From positions 1 through 48,549 of the forward strand of contig NZ_JAILNU010000107.1 in assembly GCF_024691275.1 (NCBI RefSeq): a DNA stretch of 48,549 nt, read 5' to 3'. The position numbers and the translations under genes are program-made. This document shows positions 41,331 through 48,549 of the stretch, in pieces (positions within the stretch are counted from its first letter, which is position 1; each line of letters opens with the position of its first letter). The notes below the pieces were generated by a model that was not told the DNA's origin, searched no databases, and was given only the letters and a program-made list of their open reading frames with translations. Source of the DNA: Ruminococcus sp. Lineage in GTDB: Bacteria; Bacillota; Clostridia; Oscillospirales; Ruminococcaceae.

Positions 41331-42002
41331 TCAGTCTATTGACCAGTCTATCTCTCCAAGACCTCTGGCACGGAGAAACTCATTTGTTTTCGAGAAATGT
41401 CTGCACCCGAAGAAGCCGTTGTACGCAGAAAGCGGACTTGGGTGTGCAGCTTTAAGTACAAGGTGCGCGGGATTTGTTATGAACTGCTGCTTAGCCTTTG
41501 CATCTCCGCCCCAGAGCAGGAACACCATAGGCTTTTCACGCTCATTCAGGAGCTTTATAACATCGGTAGTGAAGTTCTCCCAGCCCAGTCCGTGGTGGCT
41601 TCGTGCCTGATTTGCGCGGACTGTCAGCACCGAATTGAGCAGCAATACGCCCTCCTGAGCCCATTTTGTAAGCTCGCCGTGCTTGCCGAGGTTGTCGATG
41701 CCCACATCGTCGCGTATCTCCTTGAAAATATTTACAAGGGACGGCGGCGGAGCTATCCCCTTTCGCACCGAGAAGCTCAGACCATGAGCCTGACCCTCGC
41801 CATGATAGGGATCCTGACCGATGATAACGCACTTCACATCGTCGTAGGAAGTGTACTTCATTGCGTTAAAAATGTCATACATATTCGGGTATATCACCTG
41901 AGTTCTGTACTCGTTTATCAGCTTCTGACGAAGCTGCAAGTAATACTCCTTGGTAAATTCATTCTTGAGCAGCTCGTCCCAGTCATTGTTGAAGCTTACC
42001 AT
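41331..42002 (-). CDS. ung: uracil-DNA glycosylase
   Basis: A 223-residue family-1 UDG that excises uracil from DNA. GQDPYHGEGQAHGLSFSV contains the catalytic Asp, LLNSVLTV follows, and HPSPLSAYNGFFGCRHFSKTN is the DNA-intercalation loop with the catalytic His. ATG 42002 fits the family start and is preceded by GGAGAGAAAGAGAG; an upstream ATG at 42047 adds residues and has no site. Confidence 0.95.
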   Translation of the reverse strand: MVSFNNDWDELLKNEFTKEYYLQLRQKLINEYRTQVIYPNMYDIFNAMKYTSYDDVKCVIIGQDPYHGEGQAHGLSFSVRKGIAPPPSLVNIFKEIRDDVGIDNLGKHGELTKWAQEGVLLLNSVLTVRANQARSHHGLGWENFTTDVIKLLNEREKPMVFLLWGGDAKAKQQFITNPAHLVLKAAHPSPLSAYNGFFGCRHFSKTNEFLRARGLGEIDWSID

Positions 42003-42035
42003 TCTCTCTTTCTCTCCAGTCGTGGTTAAATCAAA

Positions 42036-42059
42036 ACAGGGCGACATTGCGCCGCCCTT
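42036..42059 (-). terminator. terminator between the DUF2500-like gene and ung
   Basis: Stem AGGGCG/CGCCCT with a 9-base loop, followed by TGTTTTGATTT on the minus strand. Confidence 0.65.
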
Positions 42060-42065
42060 CTCATG

Positions 42066-42557
42066 TTAATTGAAAACAGTGTCCTCGTAGTACTTGAACT
42101 TCACGAGGGTATTACGCTTGTATGTAAGAGATCCCTGCTGGTTGAAGGGCACTTTGTCATATGCCTCAGCCGAGCACTCGATCTTCAGCTTCTGACCCTT
42201 TCTGGTCACGAAAACAAGCTCATAATATTCATCGACAAGTTTTACCTGTCCTGTGCTTTCTATTACTCTGAGTCGGTCATCGCTTTTTCTTATAAGCGTT
42301 GCCATTTCTACGATCGGTTCTGAAGTTCGTTTCTGCGTTGGTTCGTCCGAAGCACTTTTTCTACGGTCTGTCGGAGTCTTTCCGCCAGCCTGCATCTTTC
42401 TTGGCATTTCACCGCCGTCTTCATCGGTACGCTCCTCAAGGAAAAGGGAGATCACTCGTCTGAACGAGCTTTTTCCACTGAAAAGAAGCATTATGAGTAT
42501 GAGTATTATTGCAATTGCCGCCAGTAGAATTAGCAGATTTCTTAGCTGTGGTGTCAT
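42066..42557 (-). CDS. membrane-anchored DUF2500-like protein
   Basis: A 163-residue protein with one N-terminal membrane helix (about residues 7-26, NLLILLAAIAIILILIMLLF), a charged linker, and a C-terminal beta domain: YYELVFVTRKGQKLKIECSAEAYDKVPFNQQGSLTYKRNTLVKF. That ending resembles DUF2500. Function unknown. Confidence 0.75.
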   Translation of the reverse strand: MTPQLRNLLILLAAIAIILILIMLLFSGKSSFRRVISLFLEERTDEDGGEMPRKMQAGGKTPTDRRKSASDEPTQKRTSEPIVEMATLIRKSDDRLRVIESTGQVKLVDEYYELVFVTRKGQKLKIECSAEAYDKVPFNQQGSLTYKRNTLVKFKYYEDTVFN

Positions 42558-42719
42558 TACGTTGCAGGCGTTTAAATACGCCGCTCCTTTCTTAGATTTG
42601 TGCTATATGGAATTAGGCTGCTTGTCGCGGATCAGCTGCAACGAGCGAAAATCAGCGTAACAACAGAAAAATTCCATATTAATATTATAATATATTTCAC
42701 TGCGATTTGCAAGTTGTAA

Positions 42720-42748
42720 TTGCAAAAATTCTTAAAATATGTTATAAT
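42720..42748 (+). promoter_or_regulatory. promoter of the TtcA-like gene
   Basis: TTGCAA, 17-base spacer, TATAAT, about 28 bases before the ATG. Confidence 0.75.
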
Positions 42749-42776
42749 AATAAAAAAATACTTTGCGGAGGTATTT

Positions 42777-43523
42777 ATGCAGAAAATTCTTGGATATATG
42801 AGGAAGGCAATACATGAATACGGGCTTATAAACGACGGCGACCGAATTCTTGTAGGAGTTTCGGGCGGAAAGGACAGTCTTGTGCTTTTACAGGGACTGG
42901 TTTTACTTAAAAGATTTATCGGTATTGACTACGAAGTTGTCGGCGTTACTCTCGACATGGGCTTCACGGGCACAACGCCTGATTTCTCCCCTGTTGCTGA
43001 GCTCTGCAATAAAAGCGGCACGGAATACCATGTTATAAAGACTCAGATCGGCGAGATCGTTTTCGATGTCCGCAAGGAGCCTAATCCATGCAGTCTTTGT
43101 GCGCGTATGAGACGCGGTGCGCTTCACGATGCGGCAAACGAGCTGGGCTGCAACAAGGTCGCTCTGGGACACAACTACGATGACGCTGTTGAGACTTTCG
43201 TCATGAACCTATTCACTGAGGGGCGCATCGGCTGTTTTGCTCCGAGCACTTACCTTACCCACAAAAATGTCACGGTAATACGTCCGCTTGTTCTTGCTCC
43301 CGAGAAGGAGATTCGCAGAGCTGCCCGACGCTGTGAGCTGCCTGTTGTAAAGTCTGTTTGTCCTGCCGACGGACACACTAACCGCCAGAAGACCAAGGAG
43401 TTCCTTATTGATATGGAGCGCAAGGATCACGGCTTCAAGGACAGGCTTTTCGGTGCGATGAAACGCGCAAACGTGGACGGCTGGGGCGGTATCAACTGGA
43501 CACCTCCGACACAAAAGGATTAA
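42777..43523 (+). CDS. TtcA-like PP-loop tRNA thiolation ATPase
   Basis: A 248-residue ATP-binding protein: the PP-loop is VGVSGGKDSLVLL near residue 30, with CSLCARMRRGALHDAANELGCNKVALGHNYDDAVETFVMNLF giving the CxxC and the metal-binding histidine region of the TtcA/TtuA group. It would adenylate a tRNA pyrimidine for thiolation. GGAGG precedes ATG 42777, which favours this over an ATG 19 codons upstream. Confidence 0.88.
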   Translation: MQKILGYMRKAIHEYGLINDGDRILVGVSGGKDSLVLLQGLVLLKRFIGIDYEVVGVTLDMGFTGTTPDFSPVAELCNKSGTEYHVIKTQIGEIVFDVRKEPNPCSLCARMRRGALHDAANELGCNKVALGHNYDDAVETFVMNLFTEGRIGCFAPSTYLTHKNVTVIRPLVLAPEKEIRRAARRCELPVVKSVCPADGHTNRQKTKEFLIDMERKDHGFKDRLFGAMKRANVDGWGGINWTPPTQKD

Positions 43524-43525
43524 AA

Positions 43526-43551
43526 AAAGGCTCTCCAATCGGAGAGCCTTT
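43526..43551. terminator. bidirectional terminator between the TtcA-like gene and scaE
   Basis: Perfect 11-bp stem AAAGGCTCTCC/GGAGAGCCTTT with loop AATC, flanked by T-runs on both strands. It ends the sca cluster on the minus strand. Confidence 0.9.
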
Positions 43552-43580
43552 AATTATTCAGTTGAATGACGACTAATTAA

Positions 43581-44519
43581 TTAGTCTTCCTTCTTTCTGA
43601 GTGCGAATGCTGTACCTACAGCGATTGCAAGACCTGCAACTGCTACGCCTACACCAGCAACACCTGTCTTAGAAGCATCCTGGTTCTTACCAGTTGTCTT
43701 AGCCTTAGTTGTTGTTGGCTTAGCTGTTGTCTTAGCTGTGCCCTTAGTTGTTGTTGATGTAGAGCGAGAAGATGTTGTTGTAGATGTTGTAGATGAGCCA
43801 GATGTTGTAGTAGTTGAAGTTGTTGTAGTAGATGTAGTTGTTGTAGTTGTAGTAGTTGTAGTAGTAGTTGTTGTTGAAGATGTTGTAGTTGTACCCTCGA
43901 TAAAGATACCACCCTGAACGATACCCTGTGTGAATACGTAAGCCTGCATGAGCTGACCTTCCTCGTCCTTAGCAACGTTTGTGAAAAGGTCCTCAGCTGT
44001 TGGCTTTGACTTGTAGATGATCTCTACTGGGTACTTGTCGCCAGCCTTAGCGTTTGCAGGAAGCTTGAGATCGAATGACCAAAGAACGCCATCCTTACCC
44101 TTGTCTCCTGAACAGTCTGTAGCTACGAAGAAACCGTGTGTACCGTCAGGCTGGATTTCCTGACCGAGAGTAGAACCAGCTTCGCCCTTTGTAGCGAGCT
44201 CGTCATCATCGTTAGGAACTATTGTAAGTCTCTCATCATAAGAGATGTGAATACCAGTTGCAGCGTACTTCTTGTTAGCGCCATCAACTGTTAATGTAAT
44301 TTTACGAACCGGGTTAGCCTTAGCCTCTTCAATTGTGATATTATCAGTCTTGATTGTAAGAGTAGGCTTTACTGTTGCCTTACTTAAATCAAGGTTTCCA
44401 ATATCATATTTCTGTTCTCCGCCAGCTGCACCAGCGAAAGCTGTCATAGCTGTTGTTGAAAGTGCAAGAGCAGAAACAGCAAGAGCAGCTACTGTACTCT
44501 TTAAAGTATTCTTCTTCAT
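43581..44519 (-). CDS. scaE: ScaE-like cell-wall-anchored cohesin protein
   Basis: A 312-residue surface protein. Signal peptide to about residue 30 (TTAMTAFAGAAG). One cohesin (about 32-205): KYDIGNLDLSKATVKPTLTI, IHISYDERLTIVPNDDDELA, HGFFVATD, KDGVLWSFDLKLP, EDLFTNVAKDEEGQLMQAYVFTQGIVQGG. A Thr/Ser stretch, then a tail of QDASKTGVAG, a 20-residue hydrophobic helix and RKKED, the layout of a sortase signal, though LPxTG is replaced by ASKTG. In R. flavefaciens ScaE holds ScaB and CttA by their X-module-dockerins. It lies 114 bases after cttA with no terminator between. Confidence 0.93.
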   Translation of the reverse strand: MKKNTLKSTVAALAVSALALSTTAMTAFAGAAGGEQKYDIGNLDLSKATVKPTLTIKTDNITIEEAKANPVRKITLTVDGANKKYAATGIHISYDERLTIVPNDDDELATKGEAGSTLGQEIQPDGTHGFFVATDCSGDKGKDGVLWSFDLKLPANAKAGDKYPVEIIYKSKPTAEDLFTNVAKDEEGQLMQAYVFTQGIVQGGIFIEGTTTTSSTTTTTTTTTTTTTTSTTTTSTTTTSGSSTTSTTTSSRSTSTTTKGTAKTTAKPTTTKAKTTGKNQDASKTGVAGVGVAVAGLAIAVGTAFALRKKED

Positions 44520-44633
44520 TGTTATTATTTCCTTTCAGATAGTTTTGGATATATATATGTCACCTGCCGCCGTAAAGACGGCAGATTGAACATTCTTTAT
44601 CTTTATGTCACTTCTTGAATGTCGTTATTTTAC

Positions 44634-47003
44634 TTACTTCTTTATAACGAGGTCCCAGATTTCCTTATCTGTTTCTTTATCGCTTACAGATCTCTTAGCG
44701 TAGAATGCAAGGATATTAGAAGCGTCGTTTGCATCAACAAGTCTCTTATCCTTCTTAGTATATCTTGTTACAGGCTTGTCAGCTGATGTGTGAACATCGC
44801 CGAGGAATGCTGCGAACTCATCATAGATGTCTGTAGGTGAAGTTACAAGAGTCTTGTTTGCTGAAAGCTTGTTATCGTAAACTGAACCATTTTCGTTTGT
44901 GGAGTTCTTTGCATAGTAAGCAAGTACCTGTGATGCGTCAGCTGCGTCAACCTTGTTATCGAGGTCAACGTCGCCCTTGAGAGCGATATAAGCTGTTACT
45001 GTAGCAGGCTTACCGTTCTCGAGCTTGAGTGCTTCACCGTTTGCATAGAGAGCAATATCATACTTGAATGAAGCATTGTTGCTCTTATATGTATCTGAAG
45101 GAGTTGCTGTACCGAAGTTTACATCAGCAGTGATGTCAGTAACTTCCTCAAACTCTCTTGTATTTACCTTCTCGCCGTTAAGTACGTAACCCTCAACGTA
45201 TCTCTTGTGGAGCTTAACGTTGCTGAACTGGTTCTTGTCGAACTCGTCTTCAATGTTGAGGTAGAATGCAGTCTCAGTATCATATGTTACATATGAAGCA
45301 ACGAGTGAAGTTGTAGCCTGTGGGAGAGTTGTTGATGTTGTAGAAGAAGTTGTTGATGTTGTTGATGTTGAAGATGTTGTCTTCTTTGTTGACTCAGTTG
45401 TTGAAGATGTTGTCTTAGCTGTTGTTGATGTTGAAGAAGATGTTGTCTTCTTTGTTGATTCAGTTGAAGATGATGTTGTCTTAGCTGTTGTTGAAGAAGA
45501 TGTTGTCTTCTTTGTTGATTCAGTTGAAGATGATGTTGTCTTAGCTGTTGTTGAAGAAGATGTTGTCTTCTTTGTTGACTCAGTTGAAGAAGATGTTGTC
45601 TTAGCTGTTGTTGATGTTGAAGATGTTGTCTTCTTAGTTGACTCAGTTGAAGATGATGTTGTCTTAGCTGTTGTTGAAGAAGATGTTGTCTTCTTTGTTG
45701 TCTCTGCTGTTGTTGAAACAGAAGTTGTGATCTTAGTTGTTGTAGCTGTTGTAGTACCTGGTGCTGTTACGAGATTTCTCTCGATTCTTATGTCAACATC
45801 ACCTGAATCACTGTTTGCAGCAGGCTTGAAGTTTACCTTAACTGTAACCTTTTTCTCAGAAGAAATAAATGTATCCTTCTTCTCATTCTCGACCCATGCC
45901 TTAACAGCTGCCTGCTCTGCATCAGGGAAGAAACCAGTTAAAACAGCTGAACCAGCACCGAACTTGAGGTCAACATTATATAATGTGTCGCCGAAAGCAC
46001 CAAGCTCAGCAGCTGAAGTACTGATGTACTGCTCGCCTACAGACTTAACGATGTTCTCTAACACCCTAACGAAGATAGACTTCTGAGAAATTGCTGTAGC
46101 TGTTGCAGGGATCTGGAACTTCTTTGTACGCTTGTGAGCTGCGAGGTTCTCATTAGCATCTGCAATGATGCCAGCAACATTGTCCTCGTGGAAGGATCTT
46201 GTTGTAGCGAGTAATCTTTTCTCGTAATTGATAGCCTTATCAATATTTCTTATATACTTGTCGATCTCGTTGTTGAACTTCTGCTTACCTTCTTCTACGA
46301 TCTCAGCAGGGAACTTCTCTTCGATTGACTGAAGACCAATAGCTCTTACTTCCTCTGTCTTTGCCTTAGCAAATGCTGGAAGCTCTGATAAGCCGTATGT
46401 ACCGTCAGCAGTTTTGTACTCGCCCTTTACTTCAAACTTTGAACCGTGGTCAAGTGCTGAAGTAAGGAGTGTGATCTTGAATTCGCCGCCGACCTTTACA
46501 GAAGAGAAATCAATATCTGTAAGTCCTGGAACGTTAGCGCCCTGTGCGAGCTTTGCAATAGCCTCACCTGGTGTATATGCTATCGGGAGATTGATGTTTG
46601 GTTCATCGACCTTACCGCTGATGATGATGTCACCGTCTTCTGTGATAGTGTACTTAACATCATTTACAAGTGAAAGGCCGTAAGCTGCAAGCTCCTTGAA
46701 CTTTCCTGCCTTGCTTAAGATCTCGTCCTTATACTTGGAAAGATCAATAAGACCGCCCTTTTCCTTAGATCCTGCAAGACGGAGCATTGTATTTACGTGA
46801 TCATACCATTTTGCCTCAGACTCACCGGGCTTAATTTCAAGCAGCTGCTGAAGTGTAAGCGGATCGCGACCTGTGGACTGAACTTTTGCTGTCTCCTGAA
46901 CAGCATCATTTGATACAGCGTTTGCAAAAGTGAGACACTGTGTGAAAGCAAGCGGGACAGTTGCGACTGCTGCTACAGCTCTCTTGAATAATGAGTTCTT
47001 CAT
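44634..47003 (-). CDS. cttA: CttA-like cellulose-binding surface protein with X-module-dockerin
   Basis: A 789-residue secreted protein. Signal peptide to about residue 27 (LAFTQCLTFANA). Residues about 45-410 are a novel alpha/beta region with no motif I recognise; in known CttA proteins this part holds cellulose-binding modules. A linker of repeated ESTKKTTSSSTTAKTTSSST (20 residues) follows. The C-terminus is an X-module (about 600-690) and a dockerin with DVDLDNKVDAADAS and a second Ca site in VDANDAS, separated by an insert of about 45 residues, as in ScaB. ATG 47003 is chosen since AGAGAGG lies upstream; the longer frame begins before the promoter. Confidence 0.9.
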   Translation of the reverse strand: MKNSLFKRAVAAVATVPLAFTQCLTFANAVSNDAVQETAKVQSTGRDPLTLQQLLEIKPGESEAKWYDHVNTMLRLAGSKEKGGLIDLSKYKDEILSKAGKFKELAAYGLSLVNDVKYTITEDGDIIISGKVDEPNINLPIAYTPGEAIAKLAQGANVPGLTDIDFSSVKVGGEFKITLLTSALDHGSKFEVKGEYKTADGTYGLSELPAFAKAKTEEVRAIGLQSIEEKFPAEIVEEGKQKFNNEIDKYIRNIDKAINYEKRLLATTRSFHEDNVAGIIADANENLAAHKRTKKFQIPATATAISQKSIFVRVLENIVKSVGEQYISTSAAELGAFGDTLYNVDLKFGAGSAVLTGFFPDAEQAAVKAWVENEKKDTFISSEKKVTVKVNFKPAANSDSGDVDIRIERNLVTAPGTTTATTTKITTSVSTTAETTKKTTSSSTTAKTTSSSTESTKKTTSSTSTTAKTTSSSTESTKKTTSSSTTAKTTSSSTESTKKTTSSSTTAKTTSSSTESTKKTTSSSTSTTAKTTSSTTESTKKTTSSTSTTSTTSSTTSTTLPQATTSLVASYVTYDTETAFYLNIEDEFDKNQFSNVKLHKRYVEGYVLNGEKVNTREFEEVTDITADVNFGTATPSDTYKSNNASFKYDIALYANGEALKLENGKPATVTAYIALKGDVDLDNKVDAADASQVLAYYAKNSTNENGSVYDNKLSANKTLVTSPTDIYDEFAAFLGDVHTSADKPVTRYTKKDKRLVDANDASNILAFYAKRSVSDKETDKEIWDLVIKK
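45360..45720. repeat. 60-bp coding tandem repeat in the cttA linker
   Basis: About five units of roughly 60 bp encode ESTKKTTSSSTTAKTTSSST, with a few 3-6 bp length variants. Units differ by single bases only, suggesting ongoing expansion or gene conversion. Confidence 0.85.
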
Positions 47004-47138
47004 CGTTCTATACCTCTCTAACATGTTTATTCGCGCCTTGAAGGAGTAGAAATTCTGTGTGATAGCTCCCTGCATCAGGCTTAATTTCGGGAAAGGTATC
47101 CTAATTTGCCTATACCTCACCCAAAAATTCATAACTAC

Positions 47139-47167
47139 ATTTTATCACACAAACGCCAATAAGTCAA
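47139..47167 (-). promoter_or_regulatory. promoter of cttA
   Basis: On the minus strand TTGACT (47162-47167), 17-base spacer, TAAAAT (47139-47144). It gives a leader of about 130 bases before the cttA start. Confidence 0.75.
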
Positions 47168-47433
47168 GCAGAACAGCGTATTTTTCCCCAAAATTATTGA
47201 CGATTAATAATATCCTTTTTTGTGCTTATTTCACAATCAAAACGTATATGTTTCGTAATATTTTTGGTCGAATGAACTTTCCGTATTATTTCATTGCTTA
47301 AATGGCTTCAATACGAACTTTCCCCCTTCTTTTATATGACGTTTTTGTCACAAAAAGGGTCACTTTTTTCTTTTTTCATGACAAATTATATCACTCTTTT
47401 ATTTATTCGTCAAGCGGTATTTTTTGTAAAAAA

Positions 47434-47453
47434 AGCAGGTCTTGCGACCTGCT
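47434..47453 (-). terminator. terminator of scaB
   Basis: Stem AGCAGGTC/GACCTGCT with a 4-base loop; TTTTTTT follows on the minus strand. It begins 13 bases after the scaB stop. Confidence 0.85.
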
Positions 47454-47465
47454 TTTTAGTGACTT

Positions 47466-48549
47466 TTATTTGCCAAATCTTAATGTACCAAGAACTTCGT
47501 TCCAGATATCATTTACAGACTTGTCATTGTTGTCAGAAGAAGAGTTCTTTGCGTAGAATGAAAGGATCAGTGAAGCATCATTTGCATCTACACGTCTTTC
47601 ATTCTTCTTCTTGCTCCAGTTGTCTTCGCTCCACTCGTTCTGGTTTACGTCGCCGAGGAATGCAGCAAGCTCGTCAAGCTCGTCAGTTGGTGAAAGTACT
47701 GCTAAACCAGCCTTTGTGTTCTGGAGTATTACGTCATATGGCTCTCTTCCATTAGATGAAAGGAGTGCATAATAACGAAGTGCTGATGAAGCGTCTACTG
47801 CGTCAACCATATTATCAAGAGTGATATCGCCCTTTACGCCGATGTATGCTGTTACTGTAAGAGCGTTTCCGTCCTTATCTGTAAGAGCTGTATCACCGTA
47901 GTATACAGGTACATCATACTTGAAGTCGTCGATAGTTGTTACCTTCGGAACGTGTGTACGTGAATTGTAGATAGACTCAGGTGTTTCGCCGTTGTAATTG
48001 ATGAGATCCATATTTATGGATGTTCTCTCTACTTCACGACCACCATCATAAACATCAATTATCTTCAGTGTCTTGACCTGACCCTTACTAAAGCCGCCTG
48101 TCTTGCCGTTTTCACGGATTCCGTTATCGTGGCTGAAGTAGTAACCTACCTGAGTCTCGATTACAGCGTAAGAGCCCTTGTATCCTTCGCTTGTTGTTGA
48201 TGTTGTTGATGTTGTTGAGCTTGAAGTTGTTGTCTCAGAAGATACTGTTGTGGAAGTTGATGTCTCACGAGTGAGGTCTGTTCCGCCGATATCTGTACCA
48301 TTTGTTGATGTTGTGATACTGATATCCTTCTGAGTTGTCTTATTAGTTGTGCTTGTGCTCTCAGTTGTCTTAGAGCCGCTTACTGTTGTGCTCTGAGTTG
48401 TCTTAGAACCGCTTACAGATGTTGATGTGTTCTTAGTTGTCTTTGAACCGCTTACTGTTGTGCTCTGAGTTGTCTTAGAACCGCTTACAGATGTTGATGT
48501 GTTCTTAGTTGTCTTAGAACCGCTTACTGTTGTGCTCTCAGTTGTCTTA
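47466..48549 (-). CDS. scaB: ScaB-like scaffoldin, C-terminal part (Thr-rich linker, X-module, dockerin)
   Basis: Only the last 360 or so residues are in the window; the frame is open to the right edge, so the gene starts outside. From the edge inward there is a Ser/Thr linker with SGSKTT repeats, an X-module of about 100 residues (SYAVIETQVGYYFSHDNGI, GREVERTSINMDLINYNGE, FKYDVPVYYGDTALTDKDG), and a dockerin with DITLDNMVDAVDAS and VDANDASLILSFYAK parted by an insert. This ending aligns well with the CttA C-terminus. By gene order this is ScaB, which would bear cohesins upstream; those cannot be seen here. Confidence 0.85.
   Translation of the reverse strand, partial: KTTESTTVSGSKTTKNTSTSVSGSKTTQSTTVSGSKTTKNTSTSVSGSKTTQSTTVSGSKTTESTSTTNKTTQKDISITTSTNGTDIGGTDLTRETSTSTTVSSETTTSSSTTSTTSTTSEGYKGSYAVIETQVGYYFSHDNGIRENGKTGGFSKGQVKTLKIIDVYDGGREVERTSINMDLINYNGETPESIYNSRTHVPKVTTIDDFKYDVPVYYGDTALTDKDGNALTVTAYIGVKGDITLDNMVDAVDASSALRYYALLSSNGREPYDVILQNTKAGLAVLSPTDELDELAAFLGDVNQNEWSEDNWSKKKNERRVDANDASLILSFYAKNSSSDNNDKSVNDIWNEVLGTLRFGK
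48350..48549. repeat. tandem repeat in the scaB linker
   Basis: Units of about 33 and 39 bp alternate, giving a composite period near 72 bp, encoding SGSKTTQSTTV and SGSKTTKNTSTSV. The array continues past the window edge. Confidence 0.75.

Larger units (their letters stand above)
47004..47465. other. scaB-cttA intergenic region
   Basis: In transcription order it holds the scaB terminator (47434-47453), about 260 bases of AT-rich sequence without a gene, the cttA promoter (47139-47167) and an untranslated leader of about 130 bases. Within the AT-rich part I see no further signal I can support. Confidence 0.6.

Noticed and set aside
45360..45720. Possible CRISPR array in the cttA linker
   Set aside because: The repeats are directly adjacent, in frame and encode Ser/Thr/Lys; there are no unique spacers of constant size.
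47004..47132. Longer N-terminus for CttA starting at 47132
   Set aside because: The extra 43 residues precede the signal peptide, overlap the predicted transcription start, and the ATG at 47003 has a good ribosome site.
1..48549. tRNA, rRNA, transposase or prophage genes
   Set aside because: None was recognised on reading both strands; all long frames are explained by the genes listed.

Overview
The window most likely comes from Ruminococcus flavefaciens or a very close relative. The strongest evidence is at the right end, on the minus strand: the 3' part of a ScaB-like scaffoldin (X-module plus dockerin, cut by the window edge), a CttA-like protein with the same X-module-dockerin ending, and a ScaE-like cohesin protein with a C-terminal wall-anchoring tail. 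This is the order known for the sca cellulosome cluster of that species (scaC-scaA-scaB-cttA-scaE). Dockerins, cohesins and Thr-rich linkers occur elsewhere in the window too. The rest is a low-GC Firmicutes core chromosome with strong sigma-A promoters, Gram-positive Shine-Dalgarno sites and a CIRCE element.

Layout. 0-3.4 kb: two tandem paralogous membrane proteins, malQ, and a small membrane protein divergent from malQ. 3.4-10.5 kb (minus): a zinc-ribbon protein, then an aromatic-acid cluster (ACT-domain protein, small protein, phenylacetate-CoA ligase, indolepyruvate oxidoreductase beta and alpha) in which three unrelated genes separate iorB from iorA. 10.6-15.4 kb: a HAD phosphatase, a CIRCE-controlled Hsp20, a lipoprotein, a degenerate-GGDEF sensor and a YbaK-type deacylase. 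15.5-19.4 kb: an acetyltransferase, then a compact run dgk-holB-ricT-queH. 19.5-24.8 kb: a secreted SGNH esterase with dockerin, a GH5 lipoprotein without dockerin, and on the plus strand a lipoprotein with Asn/Gly/Asp repeats and a cohesin-like C-terminus.

24.9-29.8 kb (plus): cysK behind a nine-codon leader ORF that ends in Cys, a convergent Rrf2 regulator, an sdpR/sdpI-like pair with repeated operator-like sites, and two tandem genes that each fuse a ScaE-type cohesin to a dockerin. 30-37 kb: a lipoprotein, a flippase with a probable CTG start, an aminotransferase, a hypothetical protein, trpS, and mazG-hup-rqcP. 37-43.5 kb: a sugar-nucleotide-type SDR, an orphan solute-binding lipoprotein, ung-metF-methionine synthase activation protein, a DUF2500-like protein and a TtcA-like PP-loop protein. 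43.6-48.5 kb: scaE, cttA and partial scaB.

How the genes fit together. ScaE would hold ScaB and CttA at the cell surface through their X-module-dockerins. The dockerin esterase would be an enzyme subunit, the GH5 lipoprotein a membrane-tethered cellulase, and the two cohesin-dockerin proteins soluble adaptors whose cohesins look like ScaE's. The iorAB/paaK cluster fits the known use of phenylacetate by rumen cellulolytic bacteria. All identifications come from reading the sequence; no database search was made.
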